From Parasulfitobacter algicola (lineage in GTDB: Bacteria > Pseudomonadota > Alphaproteobacteria > Rhodobacterales > Rhodobacteraceae): a stretch of 64,000 bases of DNA. The stretch is taken from contig NZ_JABUFE010000004.1 of NCBI RefSeq assembly GCF_013315265.1, positions 62,001-126,000 of the forward strand, given 5' to 3'. The position numbers and the translations under genes are program-made. The notes under the pieces are model-generated. The model searched no databases and was not told the origin of the DNA. It saw nothing but the letters and a program-made list of their open reading frames with translations. Every line of letters begins with the position of its first letter. Position 1 is the stretch's first letter. Positions 16,716 through 25,797 of this stretch are shown here, in pieces.

Positions 16716-17622
16716 TCTGCTGAACTTCGTAACGCTGGATGTTTTTACGGAAACCCGATTTTCCGGCAATCCATTAGCTGTGATACTGGATGCTGATGGG
16801 TTAAGTGACCAGGCCATGCTGACCATTGCGCGTGAATTCAATCTGTCAGAAACGATATTTGTTCAAAAACCGCAAGACCCGGTCCATGATGCACGCGTGC
16901 GGATATTTTTCCCGACGGGCGAAATCCCCTTTGCAGGGCATCCTACGGTCGGGTGTGCCATTCATTTAGCATCACAAGCGCAGCCGCAAGGCGATTTTGA
17001 ACGTATGATTTTTCTTGAAGAAGAAGCTGGCCTTGTACCTGTGACGGTATCCCGCTGCCAAGGCCGGGTGCGGGCCGAATTTACGGCACCCATTGTGCCG
17101 ATGCAAGCCACCGCCGGTTCTGTTCCCGACGTTTTGTCAATCAGCAAGGCTTTGGGATTAGGCGCTGAACGGGTCGGGTTCAGCAGCCACACACCCGGCT
17201 TATGGGAAGGCGGTCCACGATTTCTTTATGTGCCGGTCAAAGATACAACGGCCCTAGCGCAAGCACGGCCATTTGAACCCGCATGGTCAAATATCATGGA
17301 TATGGGCGCGGTCGATAGCGCCTATGTCTATACGCAAACCTCGGAACAGTTAATCTGCGCGCGCATGTTTTCCCCAACCGCAGGCATACCCGAAGATCCC
17401 GCAACCGGGTCAGCCGCAGCCATTCTGGCGCGTCAGCTTTTGGCGGCGGGCGCTTTGGACGATGGCGAAACCTGTTTTGAGATCACGCAAGGGGCCGAGA
17501 TGGGCCGGCCCAGTCAGATCAGTCTTCGGATTGATGTCACACAAAATGCACTGGTTCAGGTCAGGGTATCTGGGTCAGCGGTTTCAGTCAGTCACGGCCA
17601 AATCCGCAGACCCACAAATTAA
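16687..17622 (+). CDS. PhzF-family isomerase/epimerase-like protein
   Basis: Protein of about 311 residues with both PhzF halves: VFTETRFSGNPLAVI near residue 20, the catalytic Glu in FNLSETIFV, FFPTGEIPFAGHPTVG, and the second-half FSPTAGIPEDPATGSAAAILARQL. PhzF proteins share the diaminopimelate-epimerase fold and isomerise small molecules; the substrate here is unknown. GAGG lies six bases before the ATG at 16687, inside the last 29 bases of fnrL, so it is co-transcribed with and perhaps dependent on fnrL. Its TAA shares TTAA with the converging usp gene. Confidence 0.88.
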   Translation: MIAMAVCLPDLLNFVTLDVFTETRFSGNPLAVILDADGLSDQAMLTIAREFNLSETIFVQKPQDPVHDARVRIFFPTGEIPFAGHPTVGCAIHLASQAQPQGDFERMIFLEEEAGLVPVTVSRCQGRVRAEFTAPIVPMQATAGSVPDVLSISKALGLGAERVGFSSHTPGLWEGGPRFLYVPVKDTTALAQARPFEPAWSNIMDMGAVDSAYVYTQTSEQLICARMFSPTAGIPEDPATGSAAAILARQLLAAGALDDGETCFEITQGAEMGRPSQISLRIDVTQNALVQVRVSGSAVSVSHGQIRRPTN

Positions 17623-18458
17623 TGGGCCATAAAGACCGGTATTTTGGACCCTTCAAGCGTGTTGCGTGTGGCCCCGCCCAGTATCGCCTGGCGAAAACGG
17701 GAATGGCCATAAGCCCCCATCACCAACATATCTGCATCAATATCAAGCGCATGGCGTTGCAATTGATCTGATACCCGGGGCAGCGTTTTCGAGATAACGC
17801 AGACCTCAACCGACACGCCGTGGCGCGCCAGATATTGCGACAGCATCCCGCCCGGATCAGATCGGTTTGGGCCGTGCTGCGGTGGATCAATCACAGCGAC
17901 CGATACCTTTTCGGCCTGCACAAGAAACGGTAGCGCGCGGCGGATTGCAGCCAGGCTTTCGCGGCTTTCATTCCACCCAACAACAACCCGTTTGGGAAAC
18001 GCGTCCGACGTATCCCCCTGCGGTATGATCAAAACTGATGCTTGACCTTCGAATAATGCGATCTCGACCAATGTCTCCATCTCGATCCCGCAATTTTCGC
18101 CATACGGGCGGGGCAACACAACGATGTCGGCAAACCGCGCACGTTGCGCGACAAGGGGCGACATGCCTGTCAGCTGTGATGCGGCCACTTCGATGCCATA
18201 GCGCACAATGGTTCCAGCCAGTTGCTGTTCTGCGAAGTCTGCAATTTTCTTTGCAGCATTGTCGGCATTTTCAAGTGTGATTTGCTGAACAACCGCCGTA
18301 GCACCGGCATAGTAATACCCCACCTGCGTCGTATCGACGCCAAGGGCCAGAACATCCAGATGGGCGTCTTGCGCCTGTGCCAGTGCTGCGGCCCGCGTCA
18401 AACTGTCTTTGGACAACTCGGTATCAGTTAAAACGGTCAGAATTGTTTTAAGTGCCAT
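17619..18458 (-). CDS. Universal stress protein, tandem UspA domains
   Basis: About 279 residues from ATG 18458 with GAGGAAG upstream. Two UspA-like halves: 1-150 opens MALKTILTVLTDTELSKDSL, and 150-279 contains VVVGWNESRESLAAIRRALP and the ATP-site pattern MGAYGHSRFRQAILGGATRNTL. Tandem Usp proteins beside cbb3 oxidase genes are common in Rhodobacterales and are expressed under low oxygen. The FNR box at 18546-18559 lies 94 bases from the start. The stop overlaps that of phzF by four bases. Confidence 0.9.
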   Translation of the reverse strand: MALKTILTVLTDTELSKDSLTRAAALAQAQDAHLDVLALGVDTTQVGYYYAGATAVVQQITLENADNAAKKIADFAEQQLAGTIVRYGIEVAASQLTGMSPLVAQRARFADIVVLPRPYGENCGIEMETLVEIALFEGQASVLIIPQGDTSDAFPKRVVVGWNESRESLAAIRRALPFLVQAEKVSVAVIDPPQHGPNRSDPGGMLSQYLARHGVSVEVCVISKTLPRVSDQLQRHALDIDADMLVMGAYGHSRFRQAILGGATRNTLEGSKIPVFMAH

Positions 18459-18545
18459 TTTCGCTTCCTCCAACGTGTGACGCCAGTTTATCGCAAACAG
18501 GGCATGCGCCGCATTGACGCGGATCAAACGCCGCAAACGTAAAAA

Positions 18546-18559
18546 TTGACCCAGATCAA
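18546..18559. promoter_or_regulatory. FNR/FnrL box between usp and ccoN
   Basis: TTGACCCAGATCAA, one base from TTGAT-N4-ATCAA. The centre is about 94 bases from the usp start and 103 from the ccoN start, so it could serve either or both divergent promoters under microaerobic conditions. Confidence 0.8.
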
Positions 18560-18655
18560 AGCAAGCTACTGCACGTTCCGCCACATAGACGATCACGGGA
18601 AAATACCATTGGTGCGTCAGAAGCGCGCCAAGACAAGATTAAAAGGGACGCATTG

Positions 18656-20254
18656 ATGTGGGATTATATCAAGTTGGTTATGCTGGGGGTCGTGGCGCTG
18701 TTTGCTGCGATTGCTGCCAGTTATGCACGTGATCTTGCCTATCAGGTGCACGCAGTCATCATTATGTTGGTTGCAGGCGGCATGTTTCTTTGGACACTTC
18801 GGCACACCGACGAACCAAAGCCTGCCACGCCAATAGGATATATGGACGGACCCATTCGCGCCGGCGTGATTGCAACGGCATTCTGGGGTGCCGTTGGATT
18901 TCTGGCAGGTACATTTATTGCGTTCCAACTGGCCTTTCCAGTGCTGAACTTTGAATGGGCACAAGGATATGCGAATTTCGGACGTCTAAGACCGCTGCAC
19001 ACCAGTGCGGTGATTTTTGCGTTTGGGGGCAACGCGTTGATTTGTACGTCATTCTATATCGTACAACGCACCAGTGCGGCACGCCTTTGGGGTGGCAACA
19101 CAGCATGGTTTGTATTCTGGGGATACAACCTGTTCATTGTTCTGGCGGCAACCGGATACCTGTTGGGGTCGACACAATCAAAAGAATACGCCGAACCCGA
19201 ATGGTATGTAGATATTTGGCTGACCATTGTCTGGCTGGCTTATCTGGCGGTCTTTCTGGGCACGATCCTGAACCGCAAGGAAAAGCATATCTATGTGGCC
19301 AACTGGTTCCTGCTAAGCTTTATCGTCACAGTGGCCATGCTGCATGTGATCAATAACCTGTCTTTACCTGTATCGATTTTTGGATCACGGTCTGTGCAGC
19401 TGTTTGCCGGTGTGCAAGACGCTATGACACAGTGGTGGTACGGCCATAACGCCGTTGGTTTTTTCCTGACAGCCGGGTTCCTGGGTATGATGTATTACTT
19501 TGTGCCCAAACAGGCCGAACGCCCGGTATTCAGCTATAAACTGTCAATCATTCACTTCTGGGCACTGATCTTCCTGTATATCTGGGCGGGTCCGCACCAC
19601 TTGCATTATACGGCTTTGCCGGACTGGGCATCGACCTTAGGCATGGTCTTTTCGATCGTCCTGTGGATGCCAAGCTGGGGTGGTATGATCAACGGCCTAA
19701 TGACACTGTCAGGCGCTTGGGACAAGCTGCGCACCGATCCCATCATCCGCATGATGGTCATCTCAATCGGGTTTTACGGCATGTCCACATTCGAAGGTCC
19801 GATGATGTCGATCCGTGCGGTCAACTCACTGTCGCACTACACCGATTGGACTATTGGTCACGTGCATTCGGGTGCCTTGGGCTGGAACGGCATGATCACC
19901 TTTGGTGCGCTGTACTTCCTGACACCACGCCTGTGGAACCGTGAACGGCTTTACAGCCTTCAACTGGTCAACGCACACTTTTGGCTGGCCACAATCGGCA
20001 TTGTTCTTTACGCCGCCGCAATGTGGGTCACTGGCATTATGGAAGGTCTGATGTGGCGCGAAGTGGATGCGAACGGTTTCCTAGTGAATTCATTCGCTGA
20101 CACCGTTGCCGCGAAGTTCCCGATGTATGTGGTGCGCGGTCTGGGTGGGGTTCTGTACCTCGCTGGTGCGCTGATCATGTGTTATAATTTATGGATGACC
20201 GTTCGTCGGGCCCCTGCCAAACAGGCAGACCCGTCAATGGTTCCGGCTGAATAA
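18656..20254 (+). CDS. ccoN: cbb3-type cytochrome c oxidase subunit I
   Basis: Catalytic haem-copper subunit of the high-affinity terminal oxidase, about 532 residues with twelve or more membrane helices. Recognisable haem and CuB histidine regions include [56 protein letters not shown] and [20 protein letters not shown] three bases earlier is possible, but ATG 18656 follows AAAAGGGA at a suitable distance. First gene of ccoNOQP; the FNR box upstream indicates FnrL control. Confidence 0.97.
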   Translation: MWDYIKLVMLGVVALFAAIAASYARDLAYQVHAVIIMLVAGGMFLWTLRHTDEPKPATPIGYMDGPIRAGVIATAFWGAVGFLAGTFIAFQLAFPVLNFEWAQGYANFGRLRPLHTSAVIFAFGGNALICTSFYIVQRTSAARLWGGNTAWFVFWGYNLFIVLAATGYLLGSTQSKEYAEPEWYVDIWLTIVWLAYLAVFLGTILNRKEKHIYVANWFLLSFIVTVAMLHVINNLSLPVSIFGSRSVQLFAGVQDAMTQWWYGHNAVGFFLTAGFLGMMYYFVPKQAERPVFSYKLSIIHFWALIFLYIWAGPHHLHYTALPDWASTLGMVFSIVLWMPSWGGMINGLMTLSGAWDKLRTDPIIRMMVISIGFYGMSTFEGPMMSIRAVNSLSHYTDWTIGHVHSGALGWNGMITFGALYFLTPRLWNRERLYSLQLVNAHFWLATIGIVLYAAAMWVTGIMEGLMWREVDANGFLVNSFADTVAAKFPMYVVRGLGGVLYLAGALIMCYNLWMTVRRAPAKQADPSMVPAE

Positions 20255-20268
20255 AGGGGGCCGGTTGA

Positions 20269-20994
20269 ATGGCAATTCTCGACAAACATAAACTGATTGA
20301 AACCAACGCTGTCCTGCTGCTGATCCTTAGCTTTCTGGTCGTCACAATCGGGGGACTGGTGCAGATCGTTCCACTGTTCTATCTGGAAAATACGATTGAA
20401 GAGGTCGAAGGCATGCGGCCCTATTCCCCGTTGGAATTGGCAGGGCGCGAGATTTACATTCGCGAAGGTTGCTATGTCTGCCACAGCCAGATGATCCGCC
20501 CGATGCGGGACGAAGTTGAACGGTATGGGCATTATTCACTGGCGGCCGAATCGATGTATGATCACCCATTCCAGTGGGGGTCCAAACGCACCGGACCGGA
20601 TCTGGCCCGCGTAGGGGGGCGTTATTCGGACGACTGGCATTTGGTTCACCTGCGCGATCCGCAATCGGTCGTACCCGAAAGCATCATGCCGAAATACGGC
20701 TTTATGGAAGATCGCCTGTTGGACGGTGAATATATTCAGGATCTGCTGCAAGCACATCGTATGGTTGGCGTGCCTTATACGGATGAAATGATCGACAACG
20801 CGACCGCCGATTTTCTGGTACAAGCTGACCCAGACAGCGATTTTGATGATCTGCTGGTTCGCTATCCCGGCGCACAGGTTCGGAATTTCGATGGGCAGCC
20901 CGGTATATCAGAAACCGATGCGCTGATCGCTTATCTGCAAATGTTGGGGACATTGGTCGACTTTTCGACCTTTACGCCCGATCCAAGTCGATAG
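20269..20994 (+). CDS. ccoO: cbb3-type cytochrome c oxidase subunit II (monohaem cytochrome c)
   Basis: Membrane-anchored monohaem cytochrome c of 241 residues. One N-terminal helix (about 13-38), then the haem-binding C68-Y-V-C71-H72 in [15 protein letters not shown], with SIMPKYGFM as the likely axial Met region. It passes electrons from CcoP to CcoN. It follows ccoN by 14 bases in the same operon. Confidence 0.97.
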   Translation: MAILDKHKLIETNAVLLLILSFLVVTIGGLVQIVPLFYLENTIEEVEGMRPYSPLELAGREIYIREGCYVCHSQMIRPMRDEVERYGHYSLAAESMYDHPFQWGSKRTGPDLARVGGRYSDDWHLVHLRDPQSVVPESIMPKYGFMEDRLLDGEYIQDLLQAHRMVGVPYTDEMIDNATADFLVQADPDSDFDDLLVRYPGAQVRNFDGQPGISETDALIAYLQMLGTLVDFSTFTPDPSR

Positions 20995-21003
20995 GGGGAT
21001 ATC

Positions 21004-21219
21004 ATGGAGACATATTCCTTCTTGCGCGAATTTGCTGACAGCTGGATGTTGCTGTTTCTATTCACCTTTTTCGTGGGCGTTATCTTTTGGGTCTTCCGCC
21101 CTGGTGCCTCAAAAGAACACGAAGACATAGCCAACATCCCCTTCAGAAACGAAGATAAACCCGCCGGCGATCAGGATGAAACAAGCCCTGACGCAACGAC
21201 CAAGGAGGCGTGGAAATGA
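21004..21219 (+). CDS. ccoQ: cbb3-type cytochrome oxidase subunit CcoQ
   Basis: Small protein of 71 residues with one membrane helix ([18 protein letters not shown]) and the [17 protein letters not shown] motif typical of CcoQ in Rhodobacterales. It is thought to stabilise or modulate the oxidase complex. GGGGGAT lies before the ATG, and its TGA overlaps the ccoP ATG. Confidence 0.93.
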   Translation: METYSFLREFADSWMLLFLFTFFVGVIFWVFRPGASKEHEDIANIPFRNEDKPAGDQDETSPDATTKEAWK

Positions 21220-22073
21220 GCCAAAATCAAAAAAACCCCGATGATGTTGAAACAACTGGCCACAGCTGGGACGGGATCGAAGAATTCGATAATCCGATGC
21301 CGCGTTGGTGGCTGTGGACATTCTATGCAACAATCTTCTGGGCTGTTCTTTACACCATCGCCTATCCCGCATGGCCGCTGATCAGCCAAGCAACGCCAGG
21401 TTTGCTAGGGTATTCCACACGGGGCGAAGTGGCCGAGCAAATCGCACTGGTCGAAGAAAACAATGCTGCGATCAATGAACAATTGGCCAGTGTTGAACTG
21501 ACTGAAATCGCGGCTAATTCTGAGCTGGGCACCTATGCTGAAAATGCCGGTGGCTCAATCTTCGCAACCTATTGTTCGCAATGTCATGGGTCGGGTGCAG
21601 CCGGGGCCGTTGGATATCCCAGTCTGCTGGATGATGACTGGCTATGGGGCGGCGATATTGAAAATATCTACCTGACCATTGCCCACGGCATCCGTAATGA
21701 TGATCTGGACAGCCGCTATTCCGAAATGCCCGCTTTTGGTGACATTCTGGAAGATCCTGAGATCGACCAACTTGTAAACTATGTCATATCGCTGTCCGGT
21801 ACGCCCGAAGATGCCGCAATGGCAGCAGCAGGTGAAGAATTGTTTTTAGATAATTGTTCATCTTGTCACGGTGAAGATGGCAAGGGCGATGTGTTTCAGG
21901 GTGCCCCAAATCTGGCCGATGCGATCTGGCTTTACGGTGGCGATCCCGACACTTTGCGCGAAACCATCACATACAGTCGCTTTGGCGTCATGCCGCCATG
22001 GAATACCCGCTTGTCCGAAGCAGAATTACGCGCTGTTTCCCATTATGTTCACACACGGGGTGGTGGCGAATAA
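21216..22073 (+). CDS. ccoP: cbb3-type cytochrome c oxidase subunit III (dihaem cytochrome c)
   Basis: Dihaem cytochrome c subunit of 285 residues. The N-terminal anchor [20 protein letters not shown] follows NPMPR. Two haem sites: C120-S-Q-C123-H124 and C214-S-S-C217-H218, with Met ligands in SEMPAFG and [15 protein letters not shown] lies seven bases before the ATG, which overlaps the ccoQ stop. Receives electrons from soluble or membrane cytochromes. The last gene of the operon, followed by a strong terminator. No ccoGHIS is in the window. Confidence 0.97.
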   Translation: MSQNQKNPDDVETTGHSWDGIEEFDNPMPRWWLWTFYATIFWAVLYTIAYPAWPLISQATPGLLGYSTRGEVAEQIALVEENNAAINEQLASVELTEIAANSELGTYAENAGGSIFATYCSQCHGSGAAGAVGYPSLLDDDWLWGGDIENIYLTIAHGIRNDDLDSRYSEMPAFGDILEDPEIDQLVNYVISLSGTPEDAAMAAAGEELFLDNCSSCHGEDGKGDVFQGAPNLADAIWLYGGDPDTLRETITYSRFGVMPPWNTRLSEAELRAVSHYVHTRGGGE

Positions 22074-22101
22074 TACTCTAAAATCATAAGATGATTGTTT
22101 A

Positions 22102-22129
22102 ATCTGCCCCTCTTTGGGGCAGATTTTTA
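22102..22129 (+). terminator. Rho-independent terminator after ccoP
   Basis: A perfect nine-base stem ATCTGCCCC/GGGGCAGAT (22102-22110 and 22116-22124) closes a TCTTT loop and is followed by TTTTAT. It lies 28 bases after the ccoP stop. Confidence 0.9.
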
Positions 22130-22214
22130 TTCGGACTTTGGCCGTATGCGCCAATCCCGAGTGCCTAAATAGGCACGAGATAAAAAATGTGGTGCATTAG
22201 GCGCCGCCTTTTGA

Positions 22215-22442
22215 TCAATGCACTGTAACGGGGCTGTAATCATGCTGGCGGGCCAAAACAAAGGCCATATTACGATCTGCGACCAGCGCCAATTGTTCAC
22301 CTTCGGCCGTGTGGACCGCATAAAGCGTTTCAAGCCCATCGGCCTGATCTTGTACCTGCTGCGGCAGATCAGAAACGGCAACCGGTTTTACATACACAAT
22401 CCGTTCGCTGGAACTGTCGTCAAAATCATATCGTGTATCCAT
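22215..22442 (-). CDS. DUF1150 family protein
   Basis: Small protein of 75 residues of the DUF1150 family: RIVYVKPVAVSDLP and the ending GEQLALVADRNMAFVLARQH are characteristic. It starts three bases after the hsp20 stop, the usual alphaproteobacterial pairing, so it is probably heat-induced along with it. No biochemical role is established. The acidic first 15 residues (DTRYDFDDSSSE) are notable. Confidence 0.88.
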   Translation of the reverse strand: MDTRYDFDDSSSERIVYVKPVAVSDLPQQVQDQADGLETLYAVHTAEGEQLALVADRNMAFVLARQHDYSPVTVH

Positions 22443-22445
22443 AAC

Positions 22446-22862
22446 TTAGGACCCTTTCTTGATCTGGATGGTTTGCACAACACTGTCGGGAATGGCGCGG
22501 TTCAGGTCTACATGCAGCAATCCGTTTTCCATTGTCGCCTCGCCGATATCAACGCCATCAGCCAGAACAAACGACCTTTGGAACTGGCGCGCCGCAATCC
22601 CACGGTGCAAAAATATGCGCGATGCATCTTCTTCGGACTGTCTGCCGCGGATCACAAGCTGACGGTCTTCAATTGTGATCGACAGGTCGTCGTCGGAAAA
22701 ACCGGCTACGGCCAGCGTAATTCTGTAAGATGTTTCAGACGTCTGCTCGATGTTATAGGGCGGATACCCGTCATTTCCGCTTTTTGCGGTACGTTCGACC
22801 AAACGCTCAAGCTGTTCAAACCCCAGCAAAAATGGGTGTGACCCCAATGTTAATTTCGTCAT
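22446..22862 (-). CDS. Small heat-shock protein, Hsp20/IbpA family
   Basis: ATP-independent holdase chaperone of 138 residues. The alpha-crystallin domain spans about 35-125: YPPYNIEQTSETSYRITLAVAGF, LVIRGRQ, FLHRGIAARQFQRSFVL, and ENGLLHVDLNR. Length and the VERTAKSG N-terminal segment match alphaproteobacterial IbpA-like proteins. The ribosome site AAAGGA lies in the leader inside a ROSE-like hairpin, with an RpoH-like promoter upstream, so expression should respond to heat at both levels. DUF1150 follows. Confidence 0.93.
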   Translation of the reverse strand: MTKLTLGSHPFLLGFEQLERLVERTAKSGNDGYPPYNIEQTSETSYRITLAVAGFSDDDLSITIEDRQLVIRGRQSEEDASRIFLHRGIAARQFQRSFVLADGVDIGEATMENGLLHVDLNRAIPDSVVQTIQIKKGS

Positions 22863-22868
22863 TTACTT

Positions 22869-22886
22869 CGTCCTTTGAAAGCGACG
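22869..22886 (-). promoter_or_regulatory. ROSE-type RNA thermometer hairpin in the hsp20 leader
   Basis: On the minus strand the leader reads CGUCGCUUUCAAAGGACG just before the start codon. CGUC pairs with GACG and CUU with AAG, leaving one bulged G, and the stem buries the AAAGGA ribosome site. The strand opposite AGGA is UCGCU, matching the conserved U(U/C)GCU of ROSE thermometers, which control hsp20 genes in alphaproteobacteria. Only the proximal hairpin is evident. Confidence 0.65.
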
Positions 22887-22921
22887 TTTATCTTTGGCCC
22901 CATTCTGGCAGCCTGACATTA

Positions 22922-22950
22922 ATATGGGTTTGCAAAAAGCGACGCGCAAG
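22922..22950 (-). promoter_or_regulatory. Probable RpoH (sigma-32) promoter of hsp20
   Basis: On the minus strand CTTGCGC is followed after 15 bases by CCCATAT, close to the heat-shock consensus CTTGAAA / CCCCATNT. Transcription from here would give a leader of about 50 bases ending in the ROSE-like hairpin. The call rests on motif match and position. Confidence 0.45.
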
Positions 22951-23017
22951 GGGGCAAGGTCTTTTCGTGACGCTACAAAGTTGTTATGTATCATCCTTCA
23001 ACGCAGGAAAGACCTTC

Positions 23018-23236
23018 ATGAGTTCAGCAGAAGAAATGAAAAACGAAGATGTTCTTCGGATCGAGCTGGAAGTCATGCGCCGCGAACACCGTGATCTGGA
23101 CGAAGCGATCACGGCCCTTCAGGAAAAAGGGACCAGTGATCAACTAACGATCCAGCGGCTGAAAAAGCAAAAGCTGGCGTTGAAAGACAAGATCGCGAAT
23201 ATAGAAGACCGCTTGACGCCTGACATCATTGCCTAG
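23018..23236 (+). CDS. DUF465 (YdcH-like) coiled-coil protein
   Basis: Small helical protein of 72 residues: EDVLRIELEVMRREHRDLDE then IQRLKKQKLALKDKIANIEDRL, the classical DUF465 pattern of a short helix-turn-helix coiled coil. The start at 23018 has AGGAAAG seven bases upstream. Function unknown. It precedes purE by 45 bases on the same strand. Confidence 0.88.
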   Translation: MSSAEEMKNEDVLRIELEVMRREHRDLDEAITALQEKGTSDQLTIQRLKKQKLALKDKIANIEDRLTPDIIA

Positions 23237-23281
23237 CCGTCAATCCTGCGTATAGTGCCGCTTCCTGAACGGAGGCGAAGT

Positions 23282-23761
23282 ATGAAGGTCGGCATTATAA
23301 TGGGCAGTCAGTCGGACTGGCCGACGATGAAAGCAGCGGCAGAGGTGCTGGACGCGTTGGATGTTGAATATGAAACCAAAATCGTATCCGCACATCGCAC
23401 GCCAGATCGCTTGTGGGATTATGGCAAAACCGCAGTGGATCGCGGATTGCATGTGATTATAGCAGGGGCCGGTGGGGCCGCCCATTTACCCGGAATGATG
23501 GCCTCTAAAACACGTGTGCCCGTAGTTGGCGTTCCAGTGCAGACCAAAGCATTGTCTGGCGTTGATAGCCTTTATTCTATTGTCCAGATGCCAAAAGGCT
23601 TTCCCGTGGCAACCATGGCCATTGGTGCAGCAGGTGCCGCAAATGCGGGTCTGATGGCTGCAGGTATTCTGGCTTTGAATGATCCCGAATTGGCGCAGCG
23701 CCTGGATCAATGGCGCGCAGATCTGTCTGCCTCAATCCCTAATGAGCCATCTGATGACTGA
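23282..23761 (+). CDS. purE: N5-carboxyaminoimidazole ribonucleotide mutase
   Basis: Converts N5-CAIR to CAIR in purine synthesis. 159 residues, typical of class I PurE. The active-site loops [13 protein letters not shown] and [12 protein letters not shown], and [12 protein letters not shown], are intact. The ATG at 23282 follows GGAGG. purK overlaps its last eight bases, so the two are translationally coupled and supply consecutive steps. Confidence 0.96.
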   Translation: MKVGIIMGSQSDWPTMKAAAEVLDALDVEYETKIVSAHRTPDRLWDYGKTAVDRGLHVIIAGAGGAAHLPGMMASKTRVPVVGVPVQTKALSGVDSLYSIVQMPKGFPVATMAIGAAGAANAGLMAAGILALNDPELAQRLDQWRADLSASIPNEPSDD

Positions 23762-24839
23762 TCCTTTGCAGCCCGGCACGACCATCGGGATACTGGGCGG
23801 CGGTCAGTTGGGGCGCATGCTGTCTGTTGCGGCATCCCGGCTTGGCCTGAAAACGCATATTTTTGAACCCGGTCAGAACCCACCCGCAGCCGATGTTGCC
23901 CATCGGGTTACCACGGCAAGCTATGACGATAATGCGGCGTTAGAACAGTTCGCATCATCGGTGGATGTCATCACCTATGAGTTCGAAAATATACCTGTTG
24001 CCGCGCTGGATCGTCTTGAAACACTGTGTCCGATCCGGCCCAACCGCAAAGCACTGGCCGTCAGTCAGGATCGGTTGACTGAAAAGGATTTTCTGAAAAG
24101 CCTTAGCCTTGCAACTGCGCCTTATGCCAATGTTGAAAACCTTGAGGATCTGAAATCCGGGCTGGCCCAGATTGGTCCCGACGCTATTTTGAAGACGCGC
24201 CGCTTTGGATATGATGGCAAAGGCCAGGTGCGATTATCTGAAACTTCAGATCTAAACGCGGCCCTGCAAGATTTGGGGGGCGCACCCGCTGTGCTGGAGG
24301 GGCTTGTCCATTTCACCCATGAGGTTTCAGTCATTGGTGCACGTGGGATGGATGGTCAGGTGGCCTGTTTCGATCCGGGTGAAAACGTACATCGCGACGG
24401 TATTTTACACACAACAACGGTACCTGCCCCGTTAAGCACAGCCCAAAAAACCGATGCTGTCCTGCTGACGGCGCAAATCTTGAACGCACTGGAATATGTG
24501 GGCGTCATGGGGGTTGAGCTGTTTGTGACGCATGGCGGTTTGATCGTAAATGAAATCGCGCCGCGTGTGCATAATTCAGGGCATTGGACCCAGAATGGCT
24601 GTGTGATTGATCAATTTGAACAGCACATCAGGGCTGTTGCCGGTTGGCCTTTGGGCGATGGGTCACGGCATTCGGATGTCATGATGGAAAACCTGATCGG
24701 CAATGATGTGGATCGGGTTTCTGAATTGGTACATCAAGGCGTGGCACTGCATCTTTATGGCAAGGTTGATGTTAAGCCAGGTCGCAAAATGGGGCATGTA
24801 AACCACGTGGTGGGTCCCGCGGGCGTTCAGCAGTCTTAA
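23754..24839 (+). CDS. purK: 5-(carboxyamino)imidazole ribonucleotide synthase
   Basis: ATP-grasp enzyme making N5-CAIR from AIR, bicarbonate and ATP. 361 residues from ATG 23754; ATGs at 23742 and 23679 are possible but lie deeper in purE. Motifs: [17 protein letters not shown] near residue 13, [20 protein letters not shown], and ATP-grasp end [13 protein letters not shown]. The product feeds PurE, encoded just upstream. Confidence 0.95.
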   Translation: MTDPLQPGTTIGILGGGQLGRMLSVAASRLGLKTHIFEPGQNPPAADVAHRVTTASYDDNAALEQFASSVDVITYEFENIPVAALDRLETLCPIRPNRKALAVSQDRLTEKDFLKSLSLATAPYANVENLEDLKSGLAQIGPDAILKTRRFGYDGKGQVRLSETSDLNAALQDLGGAPAVLEGLVHFTHEVSVIGARGMDGQVACFDPGENVHRDGILHTTTVPAPLSTAQKTDAVLLTAQILNALEYVGVMGVELFVTHGGLIVNEIAPRVHNSGHWTQNGCVIDQFEQHIRAVAGWPLGDGSRHSDVMMENLIGNDVDRVSELVHQGVALHLYGKVDVKPGRKMGHVNHVVGPAGVQQS

Positions 24840-24851
24840 CAACCTTGTTCG

Positions 24852-25685
24852 CTAAGCTCGCGATTTAATCAGCGACAAGGTCACACCGCCCAGAACCAAA
24901 AGCGTCGCGACTGCAAAACGCCATGTCAAAGTTTCGTCCAGCAACAGAATGCCGCCCCCCAACGCGATAATCGGTACAGTTAGCTGAGAAACGGCTGCGC
25001 GTGTGGCGCCCAACTGAGGCAGGATGCTGTACCAAAGCGCATAGCCAAGGCCCGAGGTGACCGCCCCCGAGATTAAAGCCAGAATGGTTCCAGCCAGTGT
25101 GATCTGCGACGGCACAAGCAAAAAAGCCAAAGCCCCAAGCGGGACAGCCAAAAGAAAATTTGCCGCCGTCATGTTTAATGGCGCCTTAGCGCCACGACCC
25201 GCAAGAGAATAGATACCCCAACCAAAGGCGGCGGCAGCCATTAATATACTTCCAGTCATTGATGGTACATCCGCACCTGCGGGCCACATCAAATAGATTA
25301 ACCCTGTAAAAGCCAAAATGGCCCCGATCCAGCGTAAGGGCGGTATGGCTTCGCGCAATAAAAGCGCGCCGATGAACATGGTAATCTGTACACCGCCAAA
25401 CAAGATTAGTGCGCCAACGCCAGCATCAAGGGTCACATAGGCAAAGGAAAACCCTATGACATACAACGCCAAAGTGGCCGCCCCGGTGATTGAAAATGGC
25501 AACTTGGATTTTTGGTTACCAGATGTCAGCCAGACAAGAACGACCAGCATGACAGCGCCGGACAACAGCCGAAAAATCGCAAAGCTAGATGGGCCCATAG
25601 TGCCATCAGCCAAAGCCATACGGTTCAGAACTGAATTTGCTGCAAAGGCAATCATTGTCAGGGTTGTCAGCAAAATCAGGCGCAT
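24852..25685 (-). CDS. EamA/DMT-superfamily transporter
   Basis: Ten-helix membrane protein of 277 residues with two EamA repeats: the first starts MRLILLTTLTMIAFAANSVLN and includes LFGGVQITMFIGALLLRE; the second begins near GSILMAAAAFGWGIYSLAGR. Members export metabolites or amino acids; the substrate is not predictable. Convergent with purK, whose stop is 12 bases away. No strong ribosome site before the ATG at 25685. Confidence 0.9.
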   Translation of the reverse strand: MRLILLTTLTMIAFAANSVLNRMALADGTMGPSSFAIFRLLSGAVMLVVLVWLTSGNQKSKLPFSITGAATLALYVIGFSFAYVTLDAGVGALILFGGVQITMFIGALLLREAIPPLRWIGAILAFTGLIYLMWPAGADVPSMTGSILMAAAAFGWGIYSLAGRGAKAPLNMTAANFLLAVPLGALAFLLVPSQITLAGTILALISGAVTSGLGYALWYSILPQLGATRAAVSQLTVPIIALGGGILLLDETLTWRFAVATLLVLGGVTLSLIKSRA

Positions 25686-25797
25686 GTGGGTATGACTGTA
25701 TTCAGGCGCTGCTGCGCCGTTCTTTTTATCTTGGACCCAGTGGGAATTCGGATTGCCTGTAACAGACGTATTTTAGGAACAATAAAAATACCCCTGA

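Noticed and set aside
24843-24880. Inverted repeat CCTTGTTCGCT / AGCGACAAGG as a purK terminator
   Set aside because: The right arm lies within the 3' coding end of the DMT transporter, there is no T-tract and the stem has a bulge.
25704-25727. Hairpin GGCGC-TGCT-GCGCC followed by TTCTTTTTA as a terminator
   Set aside because: It is oriented on the plus strand, where no gene ends nearby; both neighbours are on the minus strand.
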